Of a DNA stretch of 64,000 bases, positions 25,518 through 35,618 are shown piece by piece. The stretch is from an uncultured Roseicyclus sp. (GTDB lineage Bacteria; Pseudomonadota; Alphaproteobacteria; Rhodobacterales; Rhodobacteraceae). The notes under the pieces are model-generated. The model was given only the letters and a program-made list of their open reading frames with translations. It did not search any database and had not been told where the DNA came from. Positions within the stretch are counted from its first letter, which is position 1; each line of letters begins with the position of its first letter. Location of the stretch: contig CAKZPN010000055.1 of the NCBI GenBank assembly GCA_937139335.1, positions 1-64,000 of the forward strand. Reading direction: 5' to 3'. The position numbers and the translations under genes are program-made.

Positions 25518-25881
25518 GGCAAGCTACTCCCAAAGCTTTTTCCTGCGAACACGCTTTAGCACGTCGCGGTTCCAAACTGAACGGAAAGTTGAGCTCAGAA
25601 CGTCGCAGAGCGTTACCCCGCCACCGACGAAACACAAGTGGGGCACTGATGCGCCCGACACTCTGCCCGCGTTGCGATCCCACGAGATGCAAAGGGACAA
25701 GTAGGCAGCTGACTGTTGCTGCCTTTCGGGGGCGCTTGCGCTCTAGAGATGGAAGACGCGCCGTTGTGCTGCAAGGACGCCACCCACCGCAGCTAGAACG
25801 CATTCCAAGCGTTTTTTCTATGTGGGGCTCTTTGTGGGATAGAGGCCACCGACACATAAAATAATCAATGAAATCAAAGGT
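25518..25881. other. 364-bp non-coding end of the island
   Basis: Open frames on both strands lack ribosome sites and recognisable content. The segment presumably holds the dGTPase operon promoter (minus strand). It includes a 7-bp hairpin AGGCAGC/GCTGCCT (25703-25709 and 25718-25724, loop 8 nt) followed by TTTC on the plus strand, which could end a small RNA or readthrough transcript. Confidence 0.45.
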
Positions 25882-25898
25882 AGGTGGCGGAGACGATG
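25882..25898. repeat. Attachment-site direct repeat, tRNA copy
   Basis: The 17 bp AGGTGGCGGAGACGATG are identical to 13365-13381. This copy spans the last 14 nt of tRNA-Ser including the encoded CCA, plus 3 nt beyond, so the tRNA stays whole after integration. The two copies bound a segment of about 12.5 kb. Confidence 0.85.
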
Positions 25899-25972
25899 GG
25901 ATTCGAACCCACGAAACCTTGCGGTTTACTCCCTTAGCAGGGGAGCGCCTTCGACCACTCGGCCACGTCTCC
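25885..25972 (-). tRNA. tRNA-Ser (GCT anticodon)
   Basis: Minus-strand class II tRNA of 88 nt including an encoded CCA. Acceptor stem GGAGACG pairs with CGTCTCC, discriminator G. The anticodon arm CTCCCCTGCTAAGGGAG presents GCT, and a long variable arm with AAACCGCAAGGTTT and a T-loop GGTTCGAATCC are present. Its 3' end is the integration target of the adjacent element. Confidence 0.97.
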
Positions 25973-26022
25973 GCCGACCCGTGTAAAGGGCCGGTCCGGC
26001 GGGGACAAGCGGAAATGAGGCC

Positions 26023-27120
26023 TCAGGCGTTGAACAGGAAGTGCAGAACGTCGCCGTCCTTGACCTCGTAGGTCTTGCCCTCGACGCGCATCTTGCCGGC
26101 GTCCTTGGATCCCGTTTCGCCGCCCAGCCGGACGTAGTCGTCGTAGGCGATGGTCTCGGAGCGGATGAAGCCGCGCTCGAAATCGCCGTGGATGACGCCG
26201 GCCGCCTGCGGCGCGAGCGTGCCCTTGCGAATGGTCCAGGCGCGGGCCTCCTTCGGGCCGACGGTGAAGTAGGTCTGCAGGCCCAGCAACTCGTATCCGG
26301 CGCGGATCAGGCGGTCGAGGCCGGCCTCCTCCAGCCCCATTTCCTCAAGGAACATCGCGGCCTCCTCGGCGTCGAGCTGGGCGATCTCCTCCTCGATGCG
26401 GGCAGAGATCACGACATGGGCGGCGCCCTGGGCCGCGGCCATCTCGGCCACGCGGGCGGATTGGGAATTGCCGCTGGCCGCCGAGGCTTCTTCGACGTTG
26501 CAGACGTAGAGGATGGGCTTGGAGGTCAGGAGCTGCAGCATCCGCCACGCCTTCTGGTCCTCGTCCGAGACCTCGAGCAGCCGCGCGGGCTTGCCGTCTT
26601 CCAGCAGCGTCTTGGCGGCTTGCATCAGGCGTTCCTGCTGCACCGCCTCCTTGTCGCCGCCGCGGATCTTGCGGGTGATGTTCTGCAGCCGTTTCTCGAT
26701 GCTTTCGAGATCGGCGAGCATCAGTTCGGTCTCGATGGTCTCGGCGTCCGCGATCGGGTCGACGCGGCCCTCGACATGGGTGACGTCGCCATCCTCGAAA
26801 CAGCGCAGCACGTGGGCGATGGCGTCGGTCTCGCGGATGTTGGCGAGGAACTGGTTGCCGAGGCCCTCGCCCTTCGACGCGCCCTTCACCAGCCCCGCGA
26901 TGTCGACGAAGGTCATCCGCGTCGGGATGATCTGCTTCGATCCGGCGATCGCGGCCAGCTTTTCCAGCCGCGCGTCGGGCACCGCCACGTCGCCCACATT
27001 GGGCTCGATCGTGCAGAAGGGAAAGTTCGCCGCCTGCGCCGCGGCGGTGCGGGTCAGCGCGTTGAAAAGCGTCGACTTGCCGACGTTCGGCAGCCCGACG
27101 ATGCCCATCTTGAAGCCCAT
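26023..27120 (-). CDS. ychF: Redox-regulated ATPase YchF (Obg family)
   Basis: 365 aa, close to the usual 363. The start at 27120 gives the canonical MGFKMGIVGLPNVGKSTLFN; a longer frame extends upstream without similarity. G1 GLPNVGKST, the G3 region DIAGLVKGASKGEGLGNQFL, the ATP-selecting NVEE segment (YVCNVEE) and a C-terminal TGS domain (LQTYFTVGPKEARAWTIRKG) are all present. YchF binds ribosomes and hydrolyses ATP rather than GTP. Chromosomal core gene flanking the island. Confidence 0.97.
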   Translation of the reverse strand: MGFKMGIVGLPNVGKSTLFNALTRTAAAQAANFPFCTIEPNVGDVAVPDARLEKLAAIAGSKQIIPTRMTFVDIAGLVKGASKGEGLGNQFLANIRETDAIAHVLRCFEDGDVTHVEGRVDPIADAETIETELMLADLESIEKRLQNITRKIRGGDKEAVQQERLMQAAKTLLEDGKPARLLEVSDEDQKAWRMLQLLTSKPILYVCNVEEASAASGNSQSARVAEMAAAQGAAHVVISARIEEEIAQLDAEEAAMFLEEMGLEEAGLDRLIRAGYELLGLQTYFTVGPKEARAWTIRKGTLAPQAAGVIHGDFERGFIRSETIAYDDYVRLGGETGSKDAGKMRVEGKTYEVKDGDVLHFLFNA

Positions 27121-27260
27121 GGCGCGAAGCCCTCTTGCGTGAAATCGCCCCCCTTTACGGCGGCGGGCGTGCCGGGGCAACCATGCGCGCGGCGCCGCCC
27201 CATTGATTTCCGCGCGCCCATGGCCCAAACCCGCGCGAGACACTCACGGACGGGGCTGAC

Positions 27261-28052
27261 ATGACACGGATCGACGACACCTTCGCGCGGCTGAAGGCCG
27301 AGGGGAAGAAGGCCTTCGTGGCGTATGTCATGGCCGGCGATCCGGACTACGAGACCTCGCTGCAGGTCGTGAAGGCGCTGCCCGGTTCGGGTGTCGACAT
27401 CATCGAATTGGGCATGCCCTTCACCGACCCGATGGCCGATGGCGAGACGATCCAGCTTGCCGGCCAGCGCGCGCTCGACGGCGGCCAGACGCTCGACAAG
27501 ACGCTGCAGATCGCGCGCGAGCTGCGCAAGGGTGACGATCGGACCCCGATCGTGATGATGGGCTACTACAACCCGATCTATTCGCGCGGCGTCGACCGCT
27601 TCCTCGCGCAGGCGGTGGAGGCCGGGATCGACGGGCTCATCATCGTCGACCTGCCGCCCGAGGAGGATGACGAGCTCTGCATCCCGGCGCAGAAGGCCGG
27701 GCTGAACTTCATCCGTCTGGCGACGCCCACGACGGATGACGCCCGCCTACCGACCGTGCTGCAGAACACCAGCGGCTTCGTTTACTACGTCTCCATTACC
27801 GGCATCACCGGCGCGGCCGAGGCGCAGGCCGCCGATGTCGGGCCGGAAGTCGCGCGGATAAAGGCGCAGACCGATCTGCCGGTGATCGTGGGCTTCGGCA
27901 TCAAGACGCCGGAGGCGGCCGAGGCGATCGCGGGCGTGGCCGATGGCTGCGTCGTGGGATCGGCCATCGTCGCGCAGATCGCGGCGGGCAAGCCGGTCAG
28001 CGAGATCGCGGATTTCGTGGCGGGGTTGGCCTCCGGCGCGCACCGCGCCTAG
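27261..28052 (+). CDS. trpA: Tryptophan synthase alpha chain
   Basis: 263 aa. Cleaves indole-3-glycerol phosphate to indole and glyceraldehyde 3-phosphate; indole passes to the beta subunit. The catalytic pair is visible in [14 protein letters not shown] (Glu and Asp), followed by [22 protein letters not shown], the phosphate loops [10 protein letters not shown] and [10 protein letters not shown]. The start is divergent from ychF across about 140 bp. The last four bases overlap the convergent SH3-protein gene. trpB is not adjacent. Confidence 0.97.
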   Translation: MTRIDDTFARLKAEGKKAFVAYVMAGDPDYETSLQVVKALPGSGVDIIELGMPFTDPMADGETIQLAGQRALDGGQTLDKTLQIARELRKGDDRTPIVMMGYYNPIYSRGVDRFLAQAVEAGIDGLIIVDLPPEEDDELCIPAQKAGLNFIRLATPTTDDARLPTVLQNTSGFVYYVSITGITGAAEAQAADVGPEVARIKAQTDLPVIVGFGIKTPEAAEAIAGVADGCVVGSAIVAQIAAGKPVSEIADFVAGLASGAHRA

Positions 28053-28399
28053 AGGCTGTCTTCCGTCAGATAGCGGCGGTTCACCCAGCCCAGTTGCTGG
28101 CCATCCGAGATGACGACGCACCAGGGCGTGTAGGTGTTCAGCTGCTGCTGCGCCTGCGCCGGCAGCGCGAAATACTGCTCGCGCGTCACCGTCGGCACGC
28201 AGGTGCCCAACTGCAATCGGCGGGCGTTGTAGGGCAGAGCGGATATGACGAAATAGCCGGTCCCGGGCCCGACGCGCACGTTCAGCACGTCGCTCGCGGA
28301 GACGTTGACGACGCGCCAGGCGTCCGGCCCGTCGGCTGTGGCAAGGGCTTGCCCGGCCAGGCCAAGGCTGGCGAGAGCGGTGAGGATCATGGTGCGCAT
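28049..28399 (-). CDS. Exported SH3-domain-like protein
   Basis: 116 aa with an AAAGGAG ribosome site 6 nt upstream. A signal peptide ([20 protein letters not shown]) is followed by a bacterial SH3 domain ([20 protein letters not shown] through [19 protein letters not shown]). Two cysteines (GTCVP, WCVV) may form a disulfide. Such proteins usually bind cell-wall components or periplasmic partners. Confidence 0.85.
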   Translation of the reverse strand: MRTMILTALASLGLAGQALATADGPDAWRVVNVSASDVLNVRVGPGTGYFVISALPYNARRLQLGTCVPTVTREQYFALPAQAQQQLNTYTPWCVVISDGQQLGWVNRRYLTEDSL

Positions 28400-28468
28400 G
28401 GGTCACTCCTTTCGGTCTGCTGACACGGCAAAGGATGCCCGACCACCCGCAGACGCAACAATGGAGGA

Positions 28469-28801
28469 TTACCTCATGAAGCGTCGCCGCGCCTCGGCGG
28501 CGATCGCCAGCTTCATCTCGATCTCGGCCAGCCGGGCCATCGCGGCGCGCTTGTCATCGGGATCGGAGAGCGTGGCATACTCCGCGCGCGCCGCATCCAG
28601 CCGCTTTCTCAGGGTCACTTCCTCCGGCAGGGCACCGTGTTCGGCCATGATCCGGTAGCCCACGGCATCACCGGCGTCGACGAAGGCCGCCTCGGGATGG
28701 GCCGGCAGGGGCTTGCCTTCCCCGGCCAGGCCCGAGAGCTTGCCCTCGGCCCGGGCCTTGAGCATGCGACGTTCGGCGAGTCGTTCGAACCAGTGCGACA
28801 T
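28469..28801 (-). CDS. DUF1992 (DnaJ-C28-type) domain protein
   Basis: 110 aa, helical and charged. It opens MSHWFERLAERRMLKARAEG and continues KLSGLAGEGKPL, the hallmark of DUF1992 proteins, which share a domain with eukaryotic DNAJC28. No J domain is present. Function unknown; widespread in Rhodobacterales. Confidence 0.87.
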   Translation of the reverse strand: MSHWFERLAERRMLKARAEGKLSGLAGEGKPLPAHPEAAFVDAGDAVGYRIMAEHGALPEEVTLRKRLDAARAEYATLSDPDDKRAAMARLAEIEMKLAIAAEARRRFMR

Positions 28802-28861
28802 GCCCGCCTTTTATCACGCAGAGAGCCGGACTTCCCGCGTTTTCCGACGCCCCGGGCCGCG

Positions 28862-31800
28862 TCAGCCGATCGACGCCAACCGCTCCAGCGCCGCGCGGAT
28901 CTTGCTCGCTTCTTCCTCGCGCGCGGCCAGGTTCTCGCGGGCTTCGTCGACGATCTCGTCCGGCGCGCTCTCGATGAACTTCGGGTTGTTCATCCGCCCC
29001 TTCAGGCCGCCGATCTCCTTGGCGAGCTTGTCGGCCACCTTCACGAGCCGGGCCTGTTCCTCGGCCACGTCGATCAGGTCCGCAATAGGCAGGCCAAAGA
29101 CCGCACCCTCGGCGGCCACGGTGACGGCGCCTTTCGGCATCTCGGGCACTGTCGTCACCTCCGACACGCGCGCCAGCCGCTCGATCATCGCCGCGTTGCG
29201 GTCGAAGGCCGCCTGCCCGCGCGCGTCTATCTCGACCTGCAGCAATTGCACCTTGAGGCCCGCGCGCACATGCATCTGCTGGCGAACGGAGCGGATTTCC
29301 TCGATCAGCCCGATGACCCAGCCCATCTCGCGGTCGGCCTCGGCGTCGATCAGCTCGGCCCCGTAGGCGGGCCACTCGGCATGGACCAACATGGTCTCGC
29401 GCGGCGCGATGGTGCCCCACAGCTCTTCGGTGATGAAGGGCATGGTCGGGTGCAGCAGCACCAGGCACTGGTCGATCACCCAAGCCATGGTCGCGCGGGT
29501 CTCGGCCATCACCGCCTCGTCGCCGCTGTCGAACAGCGGCTTGGCGAACTCGAGATACCAGTCGCAGACCTTGCCCCAGACAAAGGCGTAAAGCCCGTTC
29601 GCCGCGTCGTTGAAGCGGAACGCCGACAGCGCCTCGTCATGGGCCATCCGCGCGCGGGCGGTCTCGCCCACGATCCACTTGTTCACCGTCTGCGTCACGC
29701 CCGCCGGGTCGAACCCCGCGACAGGCTTGCAGTCGTTCATCTCGGCAAAGCGCGCGGCGTTCCAGAGCTTCGTGCCGAAGTTGCGATAGCCCGCGATCCG
29801 GTCCTTCGAGAGCTTCAGGTCGCGCCCCATCGCCGCCATCGAGGTCAGCGTGAAGCGCAGCGCGTCGGCGCCGAATTCGTCGATCAGTTCCAGCGGGTCG
29901 AGCACGTTGCCGATGCTCTTGGACATCTTCCGCCCCTTCTCGTCGCGCACCAGCGCGTGGACGTAGACGTCGCGGAACGGCACCTCGCCGGTGACGGCGA
30001 GTTGCATCATCATCATCCGGGCGACCCAGAAAAAGATGATGTCGAAGCCCGACACCAGCGTGGAGGTCGGGAAATAGCGCTGCAGTTCCGGCGTCTGTTC
30101 CGGCCAGCCGAGCGTGCCGATGGGCCAGAGGCCGGAGGAGAACCAGGTGTCGAGCACGTCGGGGTCGCGCCAGACCGGGTAGACCAGCTTCGTCAGATCC
30201 TCGCTCAGCGCATACTCCGCCAAGCTCTCGGCCAGCATGTGCGCGGCTTCGGTCCGGTCGGCGACCTCGACCACGGCGGCATGGTTCAGCGGCACCGGGA
30301 GGCGCGCCAGCACGTCGGCGAACTGTCCCTGCACCGCCTCGAAGCTCTCCGCCGCATGGTGGCGCTCGTCGCCTTTCAGCAGCGTCTGCGCGTTCAGGAT
30401 CCGTCCCATCTCGACCAGGTCCAGCGTGCCGTCGCCCTCGTCATCGTGGAACCCATGCGCGCCAAGGTCGAAGCCGTACCAGACCGGGATCTGGTGACCC
30501 CACCAGAGTTGGCGCGAGATGGTCCAGGGCTCGATATTCTCGAGCCAGTGGAAATAGACCTTGCGGTGCTGTTCCGGCACGATGGTGGTGCGCCCGTCGC
30601 GCACGGCGTCGAGCGCGGGGCCGACGATCTTGGCGGTATCGACGAACCACTGGTCGGTCAGCATCGGCTCGATCACCACCTTCGAGCGGTCGCCGTAGGG
30701 CTGGGTGATGAGCTTGGCTTCGACCAGCGGCACCAGCGGCGGGCCGCCGCCCTCTTCCGGCGCCGGAACCTGCCCGGCCTTGCCCAAACGCGGGTCGTCG
30801 CCACGGGTCATCACCGCCAGCCCCTCTGCGGTGATCTCGGCCACGACATGGGCGCGCGCCTCGTAGCGGTCGAGCCCGCGTAGGTGGTCGGGGACGAGGT
30901 TCAGCGCGTCGGCCTCTGTCTCGGTCAGGTTGCGCGTGCCGTTCGCCACCTCCTGCGCGATGGCGGCGGCCTCGGCGTAGGGCAGCCCGTCTTCCCGCAT
31001 CGCGGCCTTGGTGTCCATCAGCCGGTAGCAGGGGATGCCGCCGCGCTTGGCGACGCCGTAGTCGTTGGCGTCATGCGCACCGGTGATCTTCACCGCGCCC
31101 GAGCCGAAATCGGGGTCGGGGTATTCGTCGGTGATGATCGGGATCAGGCGGCGGTGTTCCTTCGGCCCCACCGGGATCTCGCAGAGCAGGCCGACGATGG
31201 GCGCATAGCGGGCGTCATCGGGGTGCACCGCCACCGCGCCGTCGCCCAGCATCGTCTCAGGCCGCGTCGTCGCGATCGAGATGTAGTCGCGCGTCTCGCG
31301 CAGGATGACTGTGCCGTCCTCGTCCTTCTCGACGTATTCGTAGGTCGCGCCGTTCGCGAGCGGGTACTTGAAGTGCCACATGTGGCCCGCGGTCTCGACA
31401 TTCTCGACCTCGAGATCGGAGATCGCCGTCTCGAAATGCGGGTCCCAGTTCACCAGCCGCTTGCCGCGGTAGATGAAGCCCTTTTCGTACATGTCGACGA
31501 AGACCTTGATGACCGCGTCGTGGAAATTGCCCTCCTCGCCCTCGGGCGCTCCCGGCGCGCCGGACATGGTGAAGGCCTCGCGGCTCCAGTCGCACGATGC
31601 CCCCAGTCGCTTCAACTGCGAGCGGATCGTGCCTCCCGATTGCTTCTTCCACGCCCAGACATGGCCGAGGAACTCTTCGCGGGTCATGTCGCGGCGGCTC
31701 TTGCCGTCTTTCGCCAGCTCGCGTTCCACCACCATCTGCGTCGCGATGCCGGCATGGTCGGTGCCGGGTTGCCACAGCGTGTCGAAACCGCGCATCCGGT

Positions 31801-32002
31801 GCCAGCGGATCAACACGTCCTGCAGCGTGTTGTTGAAGGCGTGGCCGACGTGCAGCACGCCGGTCACGTTCGGCGGCGGGATCATGATCGTGTAGGGCTC
31901 GGCCCCGTCCTTCGCGTTGGCGCCGGCAGCGAAACAGCCGGCCTCCTCCCACTCGGCATAGATGCGGGCTTCGGCCTCGGCCGCGTCAAAGCTCTTGTCC
32001 AT
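28862..32002 (-). CDS. valS: Valine--tRNA ligase
   Basis: 1046 aa class I synthetase. Start at 32002 ([20 protein letters not shown]); an upstream extension is without similarity. HIGH-type motif HVGH at 51-54 in [18 protein letters not shown] in [10 protein letters not shown] near residue 690, the editing domain between, the anticodon domain and a C-terminal coiled-coil arm ([20 protein letters not shown]) are all visible. Full length and intact. Confidence 0.98.
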   Translation of the reverse strand: MDKSFDAAEAEARIYAEWEEAGCFAAGANAKDGAEPYTIMIPPPNVTGVLHVGHAFNNTLQDVLIRWHRMRGFDTLWQPGTDHAGIATQMVVERELAKDGKSRRDMTREEFLGHVWAWKKQSGGTIRSQLKRLGASCDWSREAFTMSGAPGAPEGEEGNFHDAVIKVFVDMYEKGFIYRGKRLVNWDPHFETAISDLEVENVETAGHMWHFKYPLANGATYEYVEKDEDGTVILRETRDYISIATTRPETMLGDGAVAVHPDDARYAPIVGLLCEIPVGPKEHRRLIPIITDEYPDPDFGSGAVKITGAHDANDYGVAKRGGIPCYRLMDTKAAMREDGLPYAEAAAIAQEVANGTRNLTETEADALNLVPDHLRGLDRYEARAHVVAEITAEGLAVMTRGDDPRLGKAGQVPAPEEGGGPPLVPLVEAKLITQPYGDRSKVVIEPMLTDQWFVDTAKIVGPALDAVRDGRTTIVPEQHRKVYFHWLENIEPWTISRQLWWGHQIPVWYGFDLGAHGFHDDEGDGTLDLVEMGRILNAQTLLKGDERHHAAESFEAVQGQFADVLARLPVPLNHAAVVEVADRTEAAHMLAESLAEYALSEDLTKLVYPVWRDPDVLDTWFSSGLWPIGTLGWPEQTPELQRYFPTSTLVSGFDIIFFWVARMMMMQLAVTGEVPFRDVYVHALVRDEKGRKMSKSIGNVLDPLELIDEFGADALRFTLTSMAAMGRDLKLSKDRIAGYRNFGTKLWNAARFAEMNDCKPVAGFDPAGVTQTVNKWIVGETARARMAHDEALSAFRFNDAANGLYAFVWGKVCDWYLEFAKPLFDSGDEAVMAETRATMAWVIDQCLVLLHPTMPFITEELWGTIAPRETMLVHAEWPAYGAELIDAEADREMGWVIGLIEEIRSVRQQMHVRAGLKVQLLQVEIDARGQAAFDRNAAMIERLARVSEVTTVPEMPKGAVTVAAEGAVFGLPIADLIDVAEEQARLVKVADKLAKEIGGLKGRMNNPKFIESAPDEIVDEARENLAAREEEASKIRAALERLASIG

Positions 32003-32069
32003 GGGTGCAGGCCTCTCGTCTCGGGGTTTGCCGTCGGGGTTACCGAAACGGCGCGGCAAGGGAAAGGGG

Positions 32070-33116
32070 TCAGGCGAGCGCAGCCAGCACCTTGGCCGCG
32101 GCCCGGTCCAGCGACTGCGCGCCCAGGTCGCCGCCGTCGACAGTGGCGAGGATGGGGCTGTCGTCCGCGCGTCTCAGCCGAGCATAGGCCGGGTCGTAAT
32201 GCACCGCGATCAGCGATGCCGCCAGCGCTTCCGCCTCGCCCGCGTCGAGCAGCGTGAGCCAGTCGTCGACCGTCGCGTTGCCCGCCAGCGCACGCAGCCC
32301 GTTCAGCCGCCGCGCCAACCCCTCGCGGTCGGCCACCAGATCGGCGTAGACCCCGGCAAGGTAGCGCGCGCGGGCAGACGGCTCCGCCTCCAGCACGATC
32401 CGGGGCGCATCGCGCATCGCGACCCAAAGCGCGGGGGGCAGGCGCAGCGTCCCGATCCGGGCCGATTCCGCCTCCACCAGCACCGGCCGCGCCGGGTCGA
32501 GCCGCTTCAGCACGGACATCAGCGAAGTCTCGAACCCTTTCTGCGCAGGCTGGTCGCCGACCACATCGCCCAGGATCGAGCCGCGATGCTTCGCCAACCC
32601 TTCCAGGTCGATCACCTGCCCGCCCAGCGCGCCCACGCGGGTCAGCACCTCGGTCTTGGCGGTCCCGGTGAAGCCGTCGAGGCGGATCACGCGAACCGGC
32701 CAATCCGCCTCGTAAAGCCGCGCCACGACATGCCGCCGCCAGGTCCGGTAGCCGCCCTCCAGCACCTCGGCCCGCCACCCGATCTGTTGCAGGATCGAGG
32801 CGAACGACCCCGACCGCTGCCCGCCGCGCCAGCAATAGACCAAGGGCCGCCAACCGCCGCCGTGCTGCATCAGTCGTTCCTCGATATGGCGCGCAGCGTT
32901 GCGGGCGACCAGCGCCGCGCCGATCTTGCGCGCCATGAAGGGGCTGTCCTGCACATAGATCGTGCCGACCTCGGCGCGCTCGGCATCCGACAGCACCGGC
33001 ATCGAAATCGCGCCCGGCACATGATCCTCCGCAAACTCCGACGGGCTCCGCACGTCGAGGATCGCGTCGAACCCTGCCGCCTCGAGCGCCGCCAGATCGG
33101 TGAACCCGTAGGGCAA
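32070..33116 (-). CDS. mnmH: tRNA 2-selenouridine synthase (MnmH/SelU)
   Basis: Converts 2-thiouridine to 2-selenouridine at the wobble position of Glu, Gln and Lys tRNAs. The N-terminal rhodanese domain has [17 protein letters not shown] and the catalytic Cys in [11 protein letters not shown]. The C-terminal P-loop domain has [11 protein letters not shown], where the usual glycine before Lys is Ala. I prefer the TTG at 33116, just after the upstream stop, because [20 protein letters not shown] matches family N-termini. An ATG at 33179 would overlap the dehydrogenase gene by 58 nt. Confidence 0.9.
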   Translation of the reverse strand: MPYGFTDLAALEAAGFDAILDVRSPSEFAEDHVPGAISMPVLSDAERAEVGTIYVQDSPFMARKIGAALVARNAARHIEERLMQHGGGWRPLVYCWRGGQRSGSFASILQQIGWRAEVLEGGYRTWRRHVVARLYEADWPVRVIRLDGFTGTAKTEVLTRVGALGGQVIDLEGLAKHRGSILGDVVGDQPAQKGFETSLMSVLKRLDPARPVLVEAESARIGTLRLPPALWVAMRDAPRIVLEAEPSARARYLAGVYADLVADREGLARRLNGLRALAGNATVDDWLTLLDAGEAEALAASLIAVHYDPAYARLRRADDSPILATVDGGDLGAQSLDRAAAKVLAALA

Positions 33117-33121
33117 GGCGG

Positions 33122-34006
33122 TCAGACCGCCTCCCCCGTCATTTTGCGGAAACGCTGGATCAGGCTGGAGGTATCCCAACGCCCGCCGCCCATCTGCTGC
33201 ACCTCACCGTAGAACTGGTCGACGATGGCGGTGACGGGCAATGACACGCCGATCTCCTTCGCCTGCCCCAACGCGATGCCCAGGTCCTTGCGCATCCAGT
33301 CGACCGCGAAACCGTGGGTGAAGTGGTTGTCCACCATCGTGCCGGCGCGGTTCTGCAACTGCCACGACCCGCCCGCACCCTGTGATACGAGGTCGGCCAC
33401 CTTCTTCGGATCGAGCCCCGCCTGCATCGCGAAGAACAACCCTTCCGACATTGCCTGCACCAGCCCCGCGATGCAGATCTGGTTCACCATCTTGGTCAGT
33501 TGTCCCGCGCCAACTTCGCCGAAATGCACCGTGGCCTTGGAATAGGCGGCGATCACCGGTTCCGCCGCCTCGAACTGGTCCGCGTCGCCGCCGCACATGA
33601 TCGCGAGCTTGCCGTTCTCGGCCCCCGCCTGCCCGCCCGAGACCGGCGCATCGACCCAGCCGATGCCCATCTCGGCCGCCTCGGCCGCCAGTTCGCGCGT
33701 CACCGTGGCCGAGACCGTGGTGTGATCGACGAAGGTCGCGCCGCTGGACATGCCCGCCAGCGCGCCATCTTCGCCCGTCACGACCGAGCGCAGATCGTCA
33801 TCGTTGCCGACGCAGGCCAGCACGAAGTCGCAGCCCTCGGCCGCCTCGCGCGGGGTCTTAGCCCAGGCGCCGCCGTTGGTCGCAACCCAGGCCTCGGCCT
33901 TGGCCGCGGTCCGGTTGTAGACCGTCACGTCGTGGCCCGCGGTCTTCAGATGCGCCGCCATCGGCGCGCCCATCACGCCCAGCCCCAGGAATGCCAGTTT
34001 TGCCAT
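33122..34006 (-). CDS. NAD(P)-dependent beta-hydroxyacid dehydrogenase
   Basis: 294 aa, 3-hydroxyisobutyrate/tartronate-semialdehyde reductase family. Rossmann motif FLGLGVMGAPMAAHL at residues 5-19, substrate loop DAPVSGGQAGAENGKL, and the catalytic Lys in GAGQLTKMVNQI. The C-terminal helical domain is complete. It precedes mnmH on the same strand and is divergent from the MBL-fold gene. Substrate not determined; tartronate semialdehyde, 3-hydroxyisobutyrate and succinic semialdehyde are all possible. Confidence 0.92.
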   Translation of the reverse strand: MAKLAFLGLGVMGAPMAAHLKTAGHDVTVYNRTAAKAEAWVATNGGAWAKTPREAAEGCDFVLACVGNDDDLRSVVTGEDGALAGMSSGATFVDHTTVSATVTRELAAEAAEMGIGWVDAPVSGGQAGAENGKLAIMCGGDADQFEAAEPVIAAYSKATVHFGEVGAGQLTKMVNQICIAGLVQAMSEGLFFAMQAGLDPKKVADLVSQGAGGSWQLQNRAGTMVDNHFTHGFAVDWMRKDLGIALGQAKEIGVSLPVTAIVDQFYGEVQQMGGGRWDTSSLIQRFRKMTGEAV

Positions 34007-34149
34007 CGTCCGCCCCTTTCGTCCGCCATGTCAGGTATCGGCCCGGACCCTAGCAGGCACGCCCCCCGTGTCCAGAGGACGCAGGTTTCGGGGCATCGAC
34101 GGATCGTTGCATTTGCACTAATCTGCCGCCGAACAGAGGGAGATTACGC

Positions 34150-35097
34150 ATGGCCAGGGCCTTCGCATCCGCCGGCGACATGACCGAAAAGACCATCAGT
34201 TTCACCGAAGTGGGCGCGGGGCTCTATGCCTTCACCGCCGAGGGCGACCCGAATTCCGGTGTCATCATCGGCGACGAGAGCGTCATGATCGTCGAGGCGC
34301 AGGCGACGCCGCGGCTGGCGCGCAAGGTGATCGACTGCGTCCGTTCCGTCACCGACAAGCCGATCAGCCATCTGGTGATGACGCATTACCACGCCGTTCG
34401 CGTGCTCGGCGCCTCGGCCTATGGCGTGGACCAGATCATCATGTCCGACATTGCGCGCTCCATGGTCGTGGAACGCGGGCAGGAGGATTGGGACAGCGAA
34501 TTCGCTCGCTTCCCACGTCTCTTCGAGGGCCACGAGGAAATCCCCGGCCTGACCTGGCCCACCACGACCTTCACCGAGGCGATGACCGTCTACCTCGGCA
34601 ACCGCCGCGTCGACATCTTCCTGCCGGGCCGCGCACACACGGCGGGCGATGCCGCGATCTGGGTGCCCGACGAGGAGGTGATGTTCACCGGCGACATCGT
34701 CGAATACCACTCCGCCTGCTACTGCGGCGACGGGCATTTCGCCGATTGGGGCGACACGCTCGACGTCATCGCGGGCTTCCAGCCGCGCGCCATCGCGCCG
34801 GGGCGTGGTGATGCGCTGATCGGGGAGGACGTGGAGCTTGCCATCGCCAGCACCCGCGACTTCGTGCAATCTACCTACGACCCCGTCGCCCGCGTCGCCG
34901 CACGCGGCGGTTCGCTGAAGGAGGCGATGGCCGCCTGTCGCGCGGTCTGCGACCCCAAGTTCAGCGATTTTGCGATCTACGAGCATTGCCTGCCCTTCAA
35001 CGTCGCCCGCGCCTATGACGAGGCGCGCGGCCTCGACCATCCGCGGATCTGGACAGCCGAGCGTGACGCCGAGATGTGGGCCGCGCTTCAGGAGTGA
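34150..35097 (+). CDS. MBL-fold metallo-hydrolase with variant metal motif
   Basis: 315 aa, ribosome site GAGGGAG upstream. The metallo-beta-lactamase fold is seen in NSGVIIGDESVMIVEAQATP, MTHYHAVRVLG, LPGRAHTAGDAAIWVP and FTGDIVEYHSACYCGDGHF. The usual HxHxDH motif is HYHAVR here: the Asp and the third His are missing, so the metal site must differ. First gene of a four-gene unit with a DinB-like protein, an FAD monooxygenase and DUF2783, suggesting a step after aromatic hydroxylation, perhaps ring-product or ester hydrolysis (inference). Confidence 0.88.
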   Translation: MARAFASAGDMTEKTISFTEVGAGLYAFTAEGDPNSGVIIGDESVMIVEAQATPRLARKVIDCVRSVTDKPISHLVMTHYHAVRVLGASAYGVDQIIMSDIARSMVVERGQEDWDSEFARFPRLFEGHEEIPGLTWPTTTFTEAMTVYLGNRRVDIFLPGRAHTAGDAAIWVPDEEVMFTGDIVEYHSACYCGDGHFADWGDTLDVIAGFQPRAIAPGRGDALIGEDVELAIASTRDFVQSTYDPVARVAARGGSLKEAMAACRAVCDPKFSDFAIYEHCLPFNVARAYDEARGLDHPRIWTAERDAEMWAALQE

Positions 35098-35102
35098 GAT
35101 GG

Positions 35103-35618
35103 ATGGGCCACCCCTACGTCGCCTTCGCCTCGAACAACGCCTGGGCGAACCGGACGCTCTACGGCGCGGTGGTGGCGCTGCCGGAGGGCGCGTTCACGGC
35201 CCCGCGCCCCGGCTTCTTCCCGTCGCTGTCGCTGACGCTGAATCACATCCACGCCGTCGATCTCTACGACATCGACGCGCTGACGGAGGGCGGGCTTGGC
35301 CCGGCCGCCTTCTGCCGCGATGACATCACCGAGCCTGCCGCGCTTGGTACTGCGCAGGCGGCGGCGGATGCGCGGCTCCTGACCTTCTGCATGGGGATCA
35401 CCGAGGCCGATCTGGACCGCGCCGTGCCGACCGTCCGCCCCGGCGGGACGGTGCAGGAGCGGGTCGGCGACCTGCTCCCGCATCTCTTCCAGCACCAGGT
35501 CCATCACCGCGGCCAGGCGCATGTGCAGTTGAGCGACGCCGGCACCGTCCCGCCGCAACTGGACGAGTTCTTCCTCGAATTCGAGCGCGCCCCGAGTGCG
35601 CGGGATTATCCGCGGTGA
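35103..35618 (+). CDS. DinB-like four-helix-bundle protein
   Basis: 171 aa from ATG 35103. Three metal-binding histidines of the DinB/YfiT fold are visible: the first in LTLNHIHAVDLYD and two in HLFQHQVHHRGQAHVQL. Family members act as metal-dependent thiol transferases or isomerases (for example mycothiol- or glutathione-linked maleylpyruvate isomerase). In this aromatic-degradation-like operon a maleylpyruvate-isomerase-type role is an attractive guess. The TGA overlaps the next GTG. Confidence 0.86.
   Translation: MGHPYVAFASNNAWANRTLYGAVVALPEGAFTAPRPGFFPSLSLTLNHIHAVDLYDIDALTEGGLGPAAFCRDDITEPAALGTAQAAADARLLTFCMGITEADLDRAVPTVRPGGTVQERVGDLLPHLFQHQVHHRGQAHVQLSDAGTVPPQLDEFFLEFERAPSARDYPR

Noticed and set aside
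25474..25864. Open frames on both strands near the tRNA end of the island
   Set aside because: Neither frame has a ribosome site or known content, and one overlaps the better-supported 62-aa gene.
25518..25881. Retron-type noncoding RNA beside the dGTPase
   Set aside because: No reverse transcriptase gene exists in the window and no msr/msd-like long inverted repeat is visible.
13382..25881. CRISPR array or IS element inside the island
   Set aside because: No regularly spaced repeats and no transposase-like gene were seen.
26041..27264. 407-codon plus-strand frame opposite ychF
   Set aside because: Shadow frame; YchF on the minus strand is complete with all GTPase-family motifs.
28637..30883. 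748-codon open frame on the plus strand
   Set aside because: It is the antisense shadow of valS; the product is rich in His, Arg and Asp with no domain, a typical GC-rich artefact.
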